Positions 33,981 through 43,342 are shown, counted from the first letter of the stretch. The stretch is 64,000 nt of DNA from Bacillus sp. 103mf (GCF_900116295.1 NZ_FPAF01000001.1:682001-746000), one strand, 5' to 3'. Notes: generated from the sequence alone by a model not told the origin. Program-made: numbers and translations.

Positions 33981-35164
33981 GAAATCACTCCTTCTTTTTT
34001 TCCAATTTGTACAATCCGCTGCGTTGCCCATTGTAAATCATCATTCGTATGATGCGCTGTTACGGCAAAGCGGATGCGAGAACTACACTGCGGAACAGTA
34101 GGTGGCCTAATAGCAATTGCTGCTATTCCTGCTTCTTGCAATTTCATACTAAAACGAAGTACTGCTTCATTAGAGCCTACAATAACAGGAACAATATGCG
34201 TGGTGCTGTCTCCAATATGAAAACCAGCTTCTTGTAGGGTTGTTCGAAAATATCGGCCATTTTCTATTAATCTTTGACGATTTGCTTCATCTTTTCTTAC
34301 AATTTCAATTGCTTTCCCGATTGCTCCAAGCGTTCCTGGAGGTAAAGCAGTTGTAAAAATAAAACTACGCATCGTATTGATCATATACTCAGTGCAAACA
34401 GCACTTCCGGTAATATACGCACCATAACAGCCCATCGCTTTACTAAATGTACCTATATGAATATCTATCGATTTAGCTAATTGGGGATGCTCATGAGCAA
34501 GACCCGCTCCGTTTTCCCCATATATTCCACCGGCATGTGCCTCATCAACCATAAGAAGTGCTCCATATTTTTCTTTCAGCATCACTAAATCTTCTAAGTG
34601 AGCCCTATCTCCATCCATGCTAAAAATAGTATCCGTAACAATAAGTTTTCGTTTTTCTACCTTAGCAGATTTCAGTAATTTCTCTAAATGTTCTAAATCA
34701 TTATGACGATAGCGCTTATGCTCGGCACCGCTTAATACGATGCCATCTACAATACTTGCATGATTTAACTTATCGCTAAACACGACGTCATGACGACTTA
34801 CAAGTGAAGAAATTGCTCCGACGTTTGCTGTATAACCGCTATTCACAATTAGCGCTTTTTCAGTTTCTTTCCAAGCACATATACACTCTTCAATTTCTTC
34901 ATATAGCGGATAGTTCCCTACAACAAGACGAGATGCCGTTGCTCCGGTCCCATACCTTTTTGTCGCTTCCATTGCCGCCTCTTTTAATCGTTCATCACCA
35001 GCTAATCCTAAGTAATTGTTTGAAGCTAAATTTAATAACCTCTTTCCATTTCGAACGAGCCACGCTTGTTCGGCGTGCTCCGTCGCCAACAATTTTCGGT
35101 GCTGTGAAGTTTCTATAAGACTCGATAACTTAGACTGAAAATGAGCTTCCCACACTGAATTCAT
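33977..35164 (-). CDS. bioF: 8-amino-7-oxononanoate synthase
   Basis: A 395-residue PLP enzyme joining alanine and pimeloyl-ACP/CoA with loss of CO2. Motifs are [29 protein letters not shown] (Asp for the PLP ring) and GTFSKAMG, where the Lys binds PLP. The end overlaps bioH and the start overlaps the end of bioD by 35 nt, so translation of the operon is tightly coupled. Confidence 0.97.
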   Translation of the reverse strand: MNSVWEAHFQSKLSSLIETSQHRKLLATEHAEQAWLVRNGKRLLNLASNNYLGLAGDERLKEAAMEATKRYGTGATASRLVVGNYPLYEEIEECICAWKETEKALIVNSGYTANVGAISSLVSRHDVVFSDKLNHASIVDGIVLSGAEHKRYRHNDLEHLEKLLKSAKVEKRKLIVTDTIFSMDGDRAHLEDLVMLKEKYGALLMVDEAHAGGIYGENGAGLAHEHPQLAKSIDIHIGTFSKAMGCYGAYITGSAVCTEYMINTMRSFIFTTALPPGTLGAIGKAIEIVRKDEANRQRLIENGRYFRTTLQEAGFHIGDSTTHIVPVIVGSNEAVLRFSMKLQEAGIAAIAIRPPTVPQCSSRIRFAVTAHHTNDDLQWATQRIVQIGKKEGVIS

Positions 35165-35858
35165 TTCGTAAAAACTCCTCTAACCTTGAGATAGCAATAC
35201 TCTCTTCTGCCGCTTGTAATAGTTCATTTCTCGTAAAATTTTCAGGAAGCGCTGGCAGCAATCCAATAACTGGCACGCCGCTTAATTCTTCTATCATTTC
35301 TTTATTTTCTAGCACTCTTTCTTTTTCATGTTCTCTGCATCCAGATAAAATGATACCTGCGATTGATAAGCCGTGTGCTTTTGCATAAGAAACTGTTAAA
35401 ATAGTATGATTCACTGTCCCAAGTGTTGGTCTTGCTACAATAAGTAATGGTAATTGCAGTTGTTTCGCAAAATCGACAACGAGAGCATCGTCTGTGTATG
35501 GAACTACAAGTCCGCCAGCGCCTTCCACAAGCAAAGAGTCAAATTGTTTCGATAATTCTCCGTAATGACTTGTAATATCTGATAATAATACTTGCCTTTC
35601 TGCCCGCTTCATTGCTAGACGAGGCGCAAGCGGTTCTTCAACTGAATAAGGGCAAATCTCTTCACATGATATTGTTACACCCGCAGCTGCTTTCAACCGA
35701 GCGGCGTCTCCTTCTGGATGGGAGGAAAGATGACCGCTTTGCAATGGTTTATACACACCTATGTTATATCCACGCTCACGAAGTACACCTGCTAATGCAC
35801 CTGTTACAACCGTTTTTCCTACTTCCGTATCAGTTGCTGTTACAAAGAAACCACTCAT
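35130..35858 (-). CDS. bioD: Dethiobiotin synthetase
   Basis: A 242-residue ATP-dependent carboxylase that closes the ureido ring. The P-loop is in [14 protein letters not shown] at residues 4-17, and the conserved [11 protein letters not shown] follows near residue 110. Of two adjacent ATGs (35861 and 35858) the second is chosen for its 7-nt spacing from GGAGG. It overlaps the bioA stop. The last 35 nt overlap bioF. Confidence 0.96.
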   Translation of the reverse strand: MSGFFVTATDTEVGKTVVTGALAGVLRERGYNIGVYKPLQSGHLSSHPEGDAARLKAAAGVTISCEEICPYSVEEPLAPRLAMKRAERQVLLSDITSHYGELSKQFDSLLVEGAGGLVVPYTDDALVVDFAKQLQLPLLIVARPTLGTVNHTILTVSYAKAHGLSIAGIILSGCREHEKERVLENKEMIEELSGVPVIGLLPALPENFTRNELLQAAEESIAISRLEEFLRNEFSVGSSFSV

Positions 35859-37237
35859 CATTCTCCCTCCGTTACCTCTTGAATGGCTTGCTGTAAAATC
35901 GCAATCATATCATCAAGTTCTTCTATCGTAGAAGCAAGCGGCGGCATAAAGACAATGACATTCCCAAGCGGACGAAGAATCATTCCTAAATCACGTGCTC
36001 TTTTGCAAACCTTCACACCGACTCGTTCCTGCCAAGAATATGCCTCCTTCGTTTCTTTATTTTGCACAAGCTCAATGCCAATCATAAAGCCTCGCTGACG
36101 AATATCTCCCGCATGCTTAAACTCACGCAAAACTTCTAAGCGTTTTGCGATATATTCTGCTTTATGACTAACAGCTTCTATAAGATTAGTAGTTTCAAAT
36201 AATTTTAAATTTGCAAGTGCTACGGCACATCCTAGTGGATTTCCTGTATAACTATGACCATGAAAAAACGTTTTTTGTTCCTCATAATCACCTAAAAAAG
36301 CACGATAAATTTCTTCTGTGGTTACGGTAATTGCAACCGGTAAATACCCTCCTGTTAATCCTTTTCCAGCAGTTAAAATATCTGGTGTGATTCCCTCATG
36401 CTCGCATGCAAACATTTTGCCTGTTCTGCCAAATCCAGTTGCTACTTCATCTGTAATAAGAAGAACATCGTATGCTGTGCAAAGCTCTCTTAATCCTTTT
36501 AAATAACCATCTGGCATTGTAATAATCCCGCTCGCTCCTTGGACAAGTGGTTCGACAATAACAGCTGCTACTTCTTCGTGATTGCTTTGCAATAAATCTT
36601 CCATTTCTTCTAAATGCTTTTTCACAATCATTTGCCCATCTTCTCCATAAGGAGAACGATATGTATACGGATATGGTACTTTTAACGTATCAAATAAAAG
36701 CGTACTATACGCTTGGTGAAACATATCAATGGCCCCGACAGATACAGCTCCTATTGTGTCACCATGATACGCTTCTTTCATCGTAATAAATTTTTTCTTT
36801 TTAGACTTTCCTTTATGCTGCCAATATTGAAAGGCCATTTTAATTGCAATTTCAACTGATGTTGCACCGGAATCAGAGTAAAAAACTTTCTTCAGTCCAT
36901 TGGGTACAATTTCAATAATTTTTTCGGCTAATAAAATACTTGGTACATTCGCAATACCTAGCAATGTAGAATGCGCAATTTTATTTAATTGCTCACGAAT
37001 CGCATCATCTAGCTCTTGAACATGGTGACCATGAACATTGAGCCAAATAGAAGACACACCGTCCCAATAGCCTTTCCCATTCACATCATATAATTTTCTT
37101 CCTTCTCCTCGTTCAATAATGACAGGATCATCCTCCAAATAATCTTTCATTTGAGTAAATGGATGCCACACATAATTTTTATTTTTTTGAGCTAGTTCCT
37201 CATATGTAAAAGTTTGATCCATGCTCCTTACAGTCAT
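35858..37237 (-). CDS. bioA: Adenosylmethionine-8-amino-7-oxononanoate aminotransferase
   Basis: A class III PLP aminotransferase of about 459 residues that uses SAM as amino donor to make 7,8-diaminopelargonate. It has [11 protein letters not shown] near the start, [27 protein letters not shown] and [14 protein letters not shown] with the PLP lysine. The start is placed at ATG 37237 behind AGGGGTGA; a GTG at 37246 is in frame. It is the first gene of the biotin operon, directly downstream of the BirA-type operator. Confidence 0.95.
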   Translation of the reverse strand: MTVRSMDQTFTYEELAQKNKNYVWHPFTQMKDYLEDDPVIIERGEGRKLYDVNGKGYWDGVSSIWLNVHGHHVQELDDAIREQLNKIAHSTLLGIANVPSILLAEKIIEIVPNGLKKVFYSDSGATSVEIAIKMAFQYWQHKGKSKKKKFITMKEAYHGDTIGAVSVGAIDMFHQAYSTLLFDTLKVPYPYTYRSPYGEDGQMIVKKHLEEMEDLLQSNHEEVAAVIVEPLVQGASGIITMPDGYLKGLRELCTAYDVLLITDEVATGFGRTGKMFACEHEGITPDILTAGKGLTGGYLPVAITVTTEEIYRAFLGDYEEQKTFFHGHSYTGNPLGCAVALANLKLFETTNLIEAVSHKAEYIAKRLEVLREFKHAGDIRQRGFMIGIELVQNKETKEAYSWQERVGVKVCKRARDLGMILRPLGNVIVFMPPLASTIEELDDMIAILQQAIQEVTEGE

Positions 37238-37250
37238 GACTATCACCCCT

Positions 37251-37283
37251 AATGTTAACTCATTTTAAATTAAAGTTAACATT
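37251..37283 (-). promoter_or_regulatory. BirA-type biotin operator overlapping the bioA promoter
   Basis: AATGTTAAC (37251-37259), 15 bp, and GTTAACATT (37275-37283) form the perfect inverted repeat with N15 spacing typical of Gram-positive BirA sites. On the minus strand TTGACA (37297-37302) and, 17 bp on, TTAACT (37274-37279) make a promoter whose -10 lies in the operator. Biotinyl-AMP-loaded BirA would block it. Confidence 0.93.
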
Positions 37284-37362
37284 ACAAAACAAATACTGTC
37301 AATTCTTTTTCATGGAATCATATTCTCAAAAAAAAGAACGACCTATCCTATGATAAGCCGCC

Positions 37363-37710
37363 TTATTTACCGTGCTGAATTTTCCCAATCTCTTGAATTA
37401 ATTGTTCATCCGTTTTACCTTCTATTTCAATTCCGAGCTCTTTTGCATGCTCCCGAAGAAGCTCTTGGCGCTTTTCATAACGCACTGCACCTATTTCTTT
37501 TTGGATTTGTTCTTTTGTTTTTCCTTCTGTAGAAACCCCGAATTTATCTGCTGTTTTTTGCATGTTTTCTTCTTCATTTTGCCTTACTGTTTCTTTTGGC
37601 TTTTCAACACTTTTCTTTATTGAATTAGGAGATGACGCAAATGCTGTATAAATTCCAGCACCACCAATGACTGTGAACAACATTGAAATAATTATGATTT
37701 TTATTTTCAT
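37363..37710 (-). CDS. Small secreted protein with two GIxxEGK repeats
   Basis: 115 residues with a signal peptide or anchor (MKIKIIIISMLFTVIGGAG). The mature part is charged and carries two copies of a unit: ADKFGVSTEGKTKEQIQKEI and AKELGIEIEGKTDEQLIQEI. This is the pattern of YckD/DUF2680-like exported proteins. It is related to the shorter protein at 30878-31117. A good AGGAGG precedes the ATG at 37710. Monocistronic; function unknown. Confidence 0.8.
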   Translation of the reverse strand: MKIKIIIISMLFTVIGGAGIYTAFASSPNSIKKSVEKPKETVRQNEEENMQKTADKFGVSTEGKTKEQIQKEIGAVRYEKRQELLREHAKELGIEIEGKTDEQLIQEIGKIQHGK

Positions 37711-37844
37711 ATTTTGTCCTCCTTACATTCATTATAACGAACAAAAATATAATTTGTACTCTTTTTCTATATCATACAACTTCAAAAATAACTATTGACA
37801 CCCTCCTATTTTATATGATAAAAATTTACTAACACGACATGATT

Positions 37845-38085
37845 CGGCGATGATAGGATTTAGTAGTATTTCGCTTCATGATTTCAGAGAGCTGGTGGTT
37901 GGTGCGAATCAGTACAGAACGAAGTATGAATTACCCCCTTGAGCTTCTTTTACGAAACAGTTGGAGTAGTGAAAGACGGTTACAGACCGTTATTTCTGCA
38001 AAGTGGTGAAATGTTTTTATTTCACAATTTAGGGTGGTACCGCGATGTTTTCGTCCCTGCATATATTGCAGGGACGTTTTTTATT
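37845..38085 (+). promoter_or_regulatory. T-box riboswitch leader of the NhaC-type transporter
   Basis: A TTGACA at 37795-37800 begins the promoter. The leader has the stem I signals AGAGAGCTGGTGGTTGGTGCGAA and CAGTACAGAACGAAG, then the T-box AGGGTGGTACCGCG (38031-38044) and a terminator (38052-38076, CGTCCCTGCA/TGCAGGGACG and T-run). The specifier after GTATGAA is best read as TAC (Tyr); TTA (Leu) is the alternative. Uncharged tRNA would stabilise the antiterminator and turn on the transporter. Confidence 0.92.
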
Positions 38086-38135
38086 TTCATCAATCGATGT
38101 ATACCTTTAATTGTCATACGTACATTTCACAAGCT

Positions 38136-38190
38136 AGGGTGGTACCGCGATTATTTTCGTCCCTGCATATATTGCAGGGGCGTTTTTTAT
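38136..38190 (+). promoter_or_regulatory. Second T-box antiterminator/terminator module
   Basis: A second AGGGTGGTACCGCG (38136-38149) and a second terminator (38158-38182) follow the first by 105 bp, with nearly identical sequence. Only about 50 nt separate it from the first terminator, too little for another stem I, so the decision module alone is duplicated. Confidence 0.88.
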
Positions 38191-38213
38191 TTTCAAAAAA
38201 GGAGAGAAGTAAT

Positions 38214-38282
38214 ATGCAAGTTTGGGAGGCCGGAGGAATCATTCGATATTGGCGTATTTTTTCAAACCATAGTAAAACATAA
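38214..38282 (+). CDS. Possible 22-codon leader ORF
   Basis: ATG 38214 is preceded by AGGAGAG at good spacing and reads MQVWEAGGIIRYWRIFSNHS plus KT before the stop. It lies between the second T-box terminator and the transporter. It could be a translated leader, with two Trp and one Tyr, or chance. No similarity recognised. Confidence 0.3.
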   Translation: MQVWEAGGIIRYWRIFSNHSKT

Positions 38283-38304
38283 CATCTAAGGAGAATGTAT
38301 TATC

Positions 38305-39681
38305 ATGATTACAAAACGAGCATCTATTATACTAACAGCTCTTATCTTTTTCTGTATCGGTTTTAGCGTCATTCGATTACAAGTTATGCCTCATATTCCT
38401 ATTTTATTTGGGATTGTCATATTACTAGCATTTGGATTCATAAAGAAAATACCATGGTCTGTGATGGAGAATGGGATGAGAAATGGTATTTCAGCGGGAT
38501 TACCATCTATTTTTATCTTTTTACTTGTCGGTGCATTAATTAGCGTTTGGATCGCTGCTGGTACGATTCCTACATTAATGGTATACGGTTTTCAAATGGT
38601 TTCACCTAAAATTTTCTTACCAACAGTCTTTATCGTCTGTTCTATTATCGGTACTAGTATTGGTAGTGCCTTCACAACAGCTGCAACAGTTGGAATTGCT
38701 TTCATGGGAATGGGAAGTGCTCTTGGTTACGATGCGGCTTTAGTTGCTGGTGCTGTTATTTCTGGATCTTTCTTTGGAGACAAAATGTCACCTCTTTCTG
38801 ATACAACAAATTTAGCGCCCGCTGTCTCTAAAGTAGATATGTTTGATCATATTCGAAATATGTTATGGACAACTGTACCCGCGTTTATTATTTCACTTGT
38901 TATTTTCTATATTCTTGGGAAAGGTACTTCTGGACAACTTCAGTTTGCTTCTTTCACAGAAACATTACAAGAACATGCAACAATTTCTATTATTACTTTA
39001 CTACCGGTCCTTGTTTTATTTGTATTAGCAGTTAAAAAAGTTCCAGCAGTTCCTACATTACTTGCTGGTATTATCTCAGGTATTATCATTCTATTTATTT
39101 TTACTCCAAATACATCTCTTACAAACTTAATTAATATTATGCAAAACGGATATGTATCGCATACAGGTGTAAAAGATATTGATAGTTTATTAACACGCGG
39201 CGGGTTACAAAGTATGTTAATGTCTGTTGCTCTTATTTTCCTTTCACTCGGTATGGGAGGATTACTACAAGAAATGGGGATTATCAAACAGCTTATGGCC
39301 GCAATCTCAAGCTTTGTCACGACGAGCGGACGTTTAATCTTCTCGACAGCAGCTACTGCAATCGGCGTTAACTTTTTGCTCGGTGAACAATACTTATCAA
39401 TCATCTTACCAGGTCAAGCATTTGCCGAAAAATACGATGAGCTTGGCTTAAAGCGCCGCAATCTATCACGTGTATTAGAAGATGCCGGCACGGTGATTAA
39501 TCCGCTCGTACCATGGGGGGTTAGTGGTGTGTTTCTCGCAAGTGTCCTAAACGTACCAACAATGAGTTACCTGCCATATACCGTTTTCTGTTTACTTTGT
39601 CCAATCATTACTTTATTTGTTGGATTCACAGGCTTTGGCCTTTCATGGGAGAAAGAACATAAAGAAAAGTCCGCTGCCTAG
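38305..39681 (+). CDS. nhaC: NhaC-family Na+/H+ antiporter or amino-acid-coupled antiporter
   Basis: A 458-residue membrane protein with about 11-12 hydrophobic segments. NhaC-family motifs are GTSIGSAFTTAATVGIAFMG, GAVISGSFFGDKMSPLSDTTNLAP (about residues 149-172) and the late LEDAGTVINPLVPWGVSG. Family members include MleN (malate-lactate/Na+-H+). The T-box leader ties its expression to an aminoacyl-tRNA, most likely Tyr, so a role in tyrosine or other amino-acid uptake is more likely than simple Na+ homeostasis. That is inference from regulation. Confidence 0.9.
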   Translation: MITKRASIILTALIFFCIGFSVIRLQVMPHIPILFGIVILLAFGFIKKIPWSVMENGMRNGISAGLPSIFIFLLVGALISVWIAAGTIPTLMVYGFQMVSPKIFLPTVFIVCSIIGTSIGSAFTTAATVGIAFMGMGSALGYDAALVAGAVISGSFFGDKMSPLSDTTNLAPAVSKVDMFDHIRNMLWTTVPAFIISLVIFYILGKGTSGQLQFASFTETLQEHATISIITLLPVLVLFVLAVKKVPAVPTLLAGIISGIIILFIFTPNTSLTNLINIMQNGYVSHTGVKDIDSLLTRGGLQSMLMSVALIFLSLGMGGLLQEMGIIKQLMAAISSFVTTSGRLIFSTAATAIGVNFLLGEQYLSIILPGQAFAEKYDELGLKRRNLSRVLEDAGTVINPLVPWGVSGVFLASVLNVPTMSYLPYTVFCLLCPIITLFVGFTGFGLSWEKEHKEKSAA

Positions 39682-39693
39682 CAGTGGACTTTT
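39665..39693. terminator. Bidirectional terminator
   Basis: AAAAGTCCGCTG pairs with CAGTGGACTTTT; the nhaC stop lies in the loop and T-runs occur on both sides, between convergent genes. Confidence 0.85.
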
Positions 39694-39699
39694 TCTTTA

Positions 39700-41919
39700 T
39701 TATTTATTTAATTTCTTTCTTCTAAATAGCGCTATCGCACCTGCACCAATAAATGCAAGACCTGCAGCCAATGTCGCAAACACATTTGCTCCTGTATTTG
39801 GCAAATTGTTGTCTGTTTTTGTTTGCTCTTTACCTGAATCTGCTGCTACTGGCTTCTCTTCGCTGTTTTTATTATCTTCTGTTGTTTTCGGCTGATCTCC
39901 GCCATTGTTATTATCTGTTGGCGTTTTCGGTTGATCCGTTCCATTATCGCCGCCATTTGGCTTGTCTCCACCATTTGGTTCATCTTTTTTTGTTAAATCA
40001 ATTGCATATTTGGCAAATTCATTTTCTGATGAGCCAACATAAGAAATATTTCCGTCTTTCGTTATATATTTCTGGGCATTTGGAGAAGAATCAAACGTAA
40101 CATTTAGTTTATCGCCAGTGATTGGTTTAAATGTCCAGTTTTTATCTGCTTCCGGGTTAATCGTTTTCTTTTCTTTCATATATTCCACAATAATTTGACG
40201 AGTTTCATCAGGAGATTGTAAAAGTACTTCTCCTTTGCTTACGCCTGGGAATGTTTTACTGCTACCACGGTAGTTATTCGTTGCTACAACAAACTCTTGA
40301 CTATCCGTTACTGGCTTTCCGTCATACGTTAAGTTTACAATACGATTTGCAGTTTCATTTACAACTTTTCCCTCTTTGTCATATTTAGCAGGCTGCGTTA
40401 CATCAATTTCATATTTCACGCCATCTAATACATCAAAATTGTACGTTGGATAATCAATATTCACTAATTTTTGCTCATCTTTGTTCTTTGGATCAATTTG
40501 ATTAAATTGACCTGCCGACATTTCTAACCAATCTTTCAACTGAGCGCCATTTACTTTCACTGCATGTAATGTGTTTGGATATACGTATAAGTCCGCAACG
40601 TTTTTAATTGCAAGCGTCCCCACTGGAATATCTGTATAATATGTAGCGCCGTTACGTCCACCTGCTTTAAACGGTGCACCTGCTGATAAAATTGGCAGCC
40701 CTTCAAATTCCGTACCCTTCATCTTCTTCTCTGTATACCACTTCTGTGCATTCGTTACAATTTGAACAGATGGATCGTCTTGTACAAGCGCAAAGTAACT
40801 ATTAATTGGCGCTGTCGTTTCGCCAACTGGTGTATTTACATATTTAATTGTTCCTTCATGATCAGCCTTTATCTCGTCTACTAATTTTTGGTCTGATTCT
40901 ACTAAAGCATTGCCTTTACTATCTGCAATTGGACGAACAGCAGGGTTCGATTTATCTTTTTGTACTTCCCATTTTCCGTTCACTTGCTTTAATTCCATAT
41001 CAATCATTCCTAAATTATTTCCGAAAACACCTGGCATGACAACGGGAACACCATTATTATACTTTTTCGTTACTACTTTATGAGAGTGCCCCATTAGCAC
41101 CGCGTCAACACCAGGAACTTCTGTTGCTAAATAATACGATGCATTCTCCATCCCAGGAATGTAGCCGCTTTCATCAACGCCAGAATGAGCTAACGCAACG
41201 ATGATATCTGCGCCTTCCGCTTTCATTTTCGGCACCATTTCTTTCGCTGTTTCTACAATATCCTTCGCTATTACTTTTCCTTCTAAATTCGCTTTATCCC
41301 ATCCCATAATTTGCGGTGGAACAAAGCCCATTACGCCGATTTTTATTTTATGCTTTTGTCCAGCTTCATCTTCTACTTCTTTTTCTAAAATATGATAGGG
41401 ATTCTTGAAATAATTTTTACCAGTTTTTGCATCATATACATTCGAGTTAATTACAGGAAACTGTGCTTTACTAATCACTTGATTTAAGTAATCTAATCCA
41501 TAGTTAAATTCATGATTTCCAAGAGAGATGACGTCATACTTCATTAAATTCATCATACGATATAACGGATGCACATAGCTTGGATCTAAATTATCTTCTT
41601 TTTTTATTTTATTTGCTACATAATCACCAAGCGGCGTTCCTTGCAAAGCATCTCCATCATCAAATAAAACAGAGTTTTTTGCCTCTTTACGTGCTTCATT
41701 AACAAGAGTCGCTGTTTGAACTAATCCTACTTTATTATCTGTTTTTGTTTGATAGTAATCATAGTTCATTAAGTTCACGTGAATATCAGATGTTTCTAAT
41801 ATTCTTAGTTTTACAGTACTGTCCTCTCCTTCTGCATATGCAGGTGTAGGCCATACTTGCGGAGCAATAACACCTATTGCAAGTGCAGCACCAGCCAACG
41901 TTTTTGTTGATTTTTTCAC
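39700..41919 (-). CDS. cpdB: Cell-wall-anchored 2',3'-cyclic-nucleotide 2'-phosphodiesterase/3'-nucleotidase
   Basis: A 739-residue surface enzyme. The signal peptide ends near PAYA-EG (residue 29). The metallophosphatase domain has ETSDIHVNL, DDGDALQGT, SLGNHEFNYG and MGHSHKV; the 5'-nucleotidase C-domain has GAPFKAGGRNG and later ATNNYRGS. A low-complexity Gly/Asn/Asp/Lys-rich wall-spanning linker follows, then the sorting signal LPNTG with a hydrophobic helix and a Lys/Arg tail, so sortase should attach it to peptidoglycan. It hydrolyses 2',3'-cyclic nucleotides and 3'-nucleotides. It starts at GTG 41919 behind GGGGGG. An unusual structured leader lies upstream. Confidence 0.94.
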   Translation of the reverse strand: MKKSTKTLAGAALAIGVIAPQVWPTPAYAEGEDSTVKLRILETSDIHVNLMNYDYYQTKTDNKVGLVQTATLVNEARKEAKNSVLFDDGDALQGTPLGDYVANKIKKEDNLDPSYVHPLYRMMNLMKYDVISLGNHEFNYGLDYLNQVISKAQFPVINSNVYDAKTGKNYFKNPYHILEKEVEDEAGQKHKIKIGVMGFVPPQIMGWDKANLEGKVIAKDIVETAKEMVPKMKAEGADIIVALAHSGVDESGYIPGMENASYYLATEVPGVDAVLMGHSHKVVTKKYNNGVPVVMPGVFGNNLGMIDMELKQVNGKWEVQKDKSNPAVRPIADSKGNALVESDQKLVDEIKADHEGTIKYVNTPVGETTAPINSYFALVQDDPSVQIVTNAQKWYTEKKMKGTEFEGLPILSAGAPFKAGGRNGATYYTDIPVGTLAIKNVADLYVYPNTLHAVKVNGAQLKDWLEMSAGQFNQIDPKNKDEQKLVNIDYPTYNFDVLDGVKYEIDVTQPAKYDKEGKVVNETANRIVNLTYDGKPVTDSQEFVVATNNYRGSSKTFPGVSKGEVLLQSPDETRQIIVEYMKEKKTINPEADKNWTFKPITGDKLNVTFDSSPNAQKYITKDGNISYVGSSENEFAKYAIDLTKKDEPNGGDKPNGGDNGTDQPKTPTDNNNGGDQPKTTEDNKNSEEKPVAADSGKEQTKTDNNLPNTGANVFATLAAGLAFIGAGAIALFRRKKLNK

Positions 41920-41962
41920 AAAAAATCCCCCCTATAACATAATCCCTAGTAACAAAATAAAC

Positions 41963-42054
41963 GATGGAATCTGTGTCCCTACTTCTTAATCATCCAGGTT
42001 ACAAAGAAGTTAGTTGTCCTACTTCCTTTGCGAGTTGGATAAATTTACCCCATC
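41963..42054 (-). promoter_or_regulatory. Structured leader RNA of the cpdB-like gene, unclassified
   Basis: On the minus strand the promoter is TTGACG (42087-42092), 17 bp, TTATGA (42064-42069). About 10 nt later the RNA folds into a closed domain: GATGGGGT pairs with ATTCCATC, enclosing the hairpin CAAAGGAAGT/ACTTCTTTG and a smaller CCT/AGG arm. The sequence GGGGTAAATTTATCC offers a competing hairpin. I could not match it to any riboswitch class I know. Confidence 0.45.
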
Positions 42055-42220
42055 TAAAATTCATCATAACGAACAGTCGTTTATATCGTCAACAAATTTT
42101 GACGTGCTTCTACAAATTTTTTGTAAAAACAATGTAAATTTTTCATAAAAACGTAATGTATATTCCATTGCTTCTCATCATGAATATGATACAATAACCA
42201 TTTATAAGGAGGATAAAACG

Positions 42221-43000
42221 ATGAAAAAACTTCTTTTGTCTACAATTTGTCTCCTCCTTCTTATCATTACATTTTTGTATTATGAAAAGGATCATGAGAC
42301 AAATATTCAAAAAGAATCTCCAGCAGTAACCGTTTCGCACTGGATTGATACACAAACAGATGCGACGCTTCATCATCTTGTCCTAGGTGATTCTCTTGCA
42401 AAAGGTTACGGGTCTACACAAGGTGGATATGTACAATTTGCTTCTCATACATTAGAAAAACAATTACAAAAACAAATTATAGTCGATAACCTTGCAATAA
42501 ACGGCTTAACAACAGACCGGTTACTGCAAATGATGCAAACCGAAGAAATGAAGCAAAAAATAAAAGAAGCTCATATGATTACAATTAGTATTGGCGGGAA
42601 TAACGTTTTACACATAAAACGAAATGTCGGTGTTATAGAAGGAATGAAATTATTAAATGAAGAAAAAGATCGTTTTGAACAAGATTTACAAAACATTGTA
42701 AAAACGATTCGTGCCTCTAATCCGAATGCACTCATCATTTTATCTGAACTCTATAACCCATTAAAACTTGAGGATTCCATTGCTTCTTATGCAAATGTTT
42801 TCTTAGATAATTGGAACAAAATCATATATTCGATTTCAAAAGAAAATCAACCTTCACTCGTCTTACCGATTCGTAAATTATTACCAAATGATCAAAAAGA
42901 TTTACTGTATGATCAAGTTCATCCAAATGATAAAGGATATGAAAAAATCGCAGAATCATTTGCACAACAAGTGTTATCGTATAAGGTGAAACTTCCATAA
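42221..43000 (+). CDS. SGNH/GDSL-type esterase or lipase
   Basis: A 259-residue exported or membrane-anchored hydrolase with an N-terminal hydrophobic segment (residues 3-20). The SGNH blocks are present: GDSLAKGYGS (nucleophile Ser), NLAINGLTT (Gly), ISIGGNNVL (Asn) and DQVHPNDKGY (Asp-x-x-His). B. subtilis YpmR and related lipases have this layout. The last four residues, VKLP, and the stop are encoded by the start of a family-2 repeat (GTGAAACTTCCATAA), so the original C-terminus was replaced. The SGNH catalytic residues are not affected. Confidence 0.9.
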   Translation: MKKLLLSTICLLLLIITFLYYEKDHETNIQKESPAVTVSHWIDTQTDATLHHLVLGDSLAKGYGSTQGGYVQFASHTLEKQLQKQIIVDNLAINGLTTDRLLQMMQTEEMKQKIKEAHMITISIGGNNVLHIKRNVGVIEGMKLLNEEKDRFEQDLQNIVKTIRASNPNALIILSELYNPLKLEDSIASYANVFLDNWNKIIYSISKENQPSLVLPIRKLLPNDQKDLLYDQVHPNDKGYEKIAESFAQQVLSYKVKLP

Positions 43001-43255
43001 GTAAGCGGGGGTCCTACTTATGGTTATATAAATACAAATTAAAAACCAACATAAAAGCCTCTTTCTTTTTAAGTGAGCTAGAGCGTCTGGCCATGCATAG
43101 AAACGGTCAGTTCCTTTTCCTGCCACGTGCAATATTTAAAACAAAATGAGAAAGCAAGTGGAGGTCATGTTTTATTCTGCATAGCAGCGACTTAAATATT
43201 GAAAAATTAAAATGAGTTTATATAGTTGAACCAATCGGGTCCTTACAGGCGGTTT
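42986..43255 (+). repeat. Family-2 repeat interrupted by a bcr1 repeat
   Basis: The left part (42986-43025) runs from GTGAAACTTCCAT to ACTTATGG. The right part (43225 on) resumes GTTGAACCAATCGGG. Between them lies a complete bcr1. The right end is truncated or diverged, so no duplication can be defined. Confidence 0.65.
43026..43224 (+). repeat. bcr1-type repeat nested in family 2
   Basis: Full-length bcr1 from TATATAAATACAAATT to GAGTTTATATA with the CTGGCCATGCATAGAAACGG core. Uninterrupted family-2 copies read ...TGGTTAGTTGAACC across the junction, which fixes the insertion point. Confidence 0.75.
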
Positions 43256-43342
43256 TTTACCTTAGATTCACAAAAAAATCATTCTATTTTTATAACGTTA
43301 TGTTTTTTTGTTACAATAAGAACAGAAGGGGGGCCCTATTAT

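Noticed and set aside
38214-38282. Regulatory attenuator peptide between T-box and transporter
   Set aside because: The ribosome-binding site is good but composition shows no run of one amino acid and no pairing structure; kept only as a low-confidence ORF.
41963-42054. c-di-GMP-I or purine riboswitch
   Set aside because: The GAAA tetraloop/receptor and GGGACGCAAAGCC-like core of c-di-GMP-I and the conserved junction of purine aptamers are not present.
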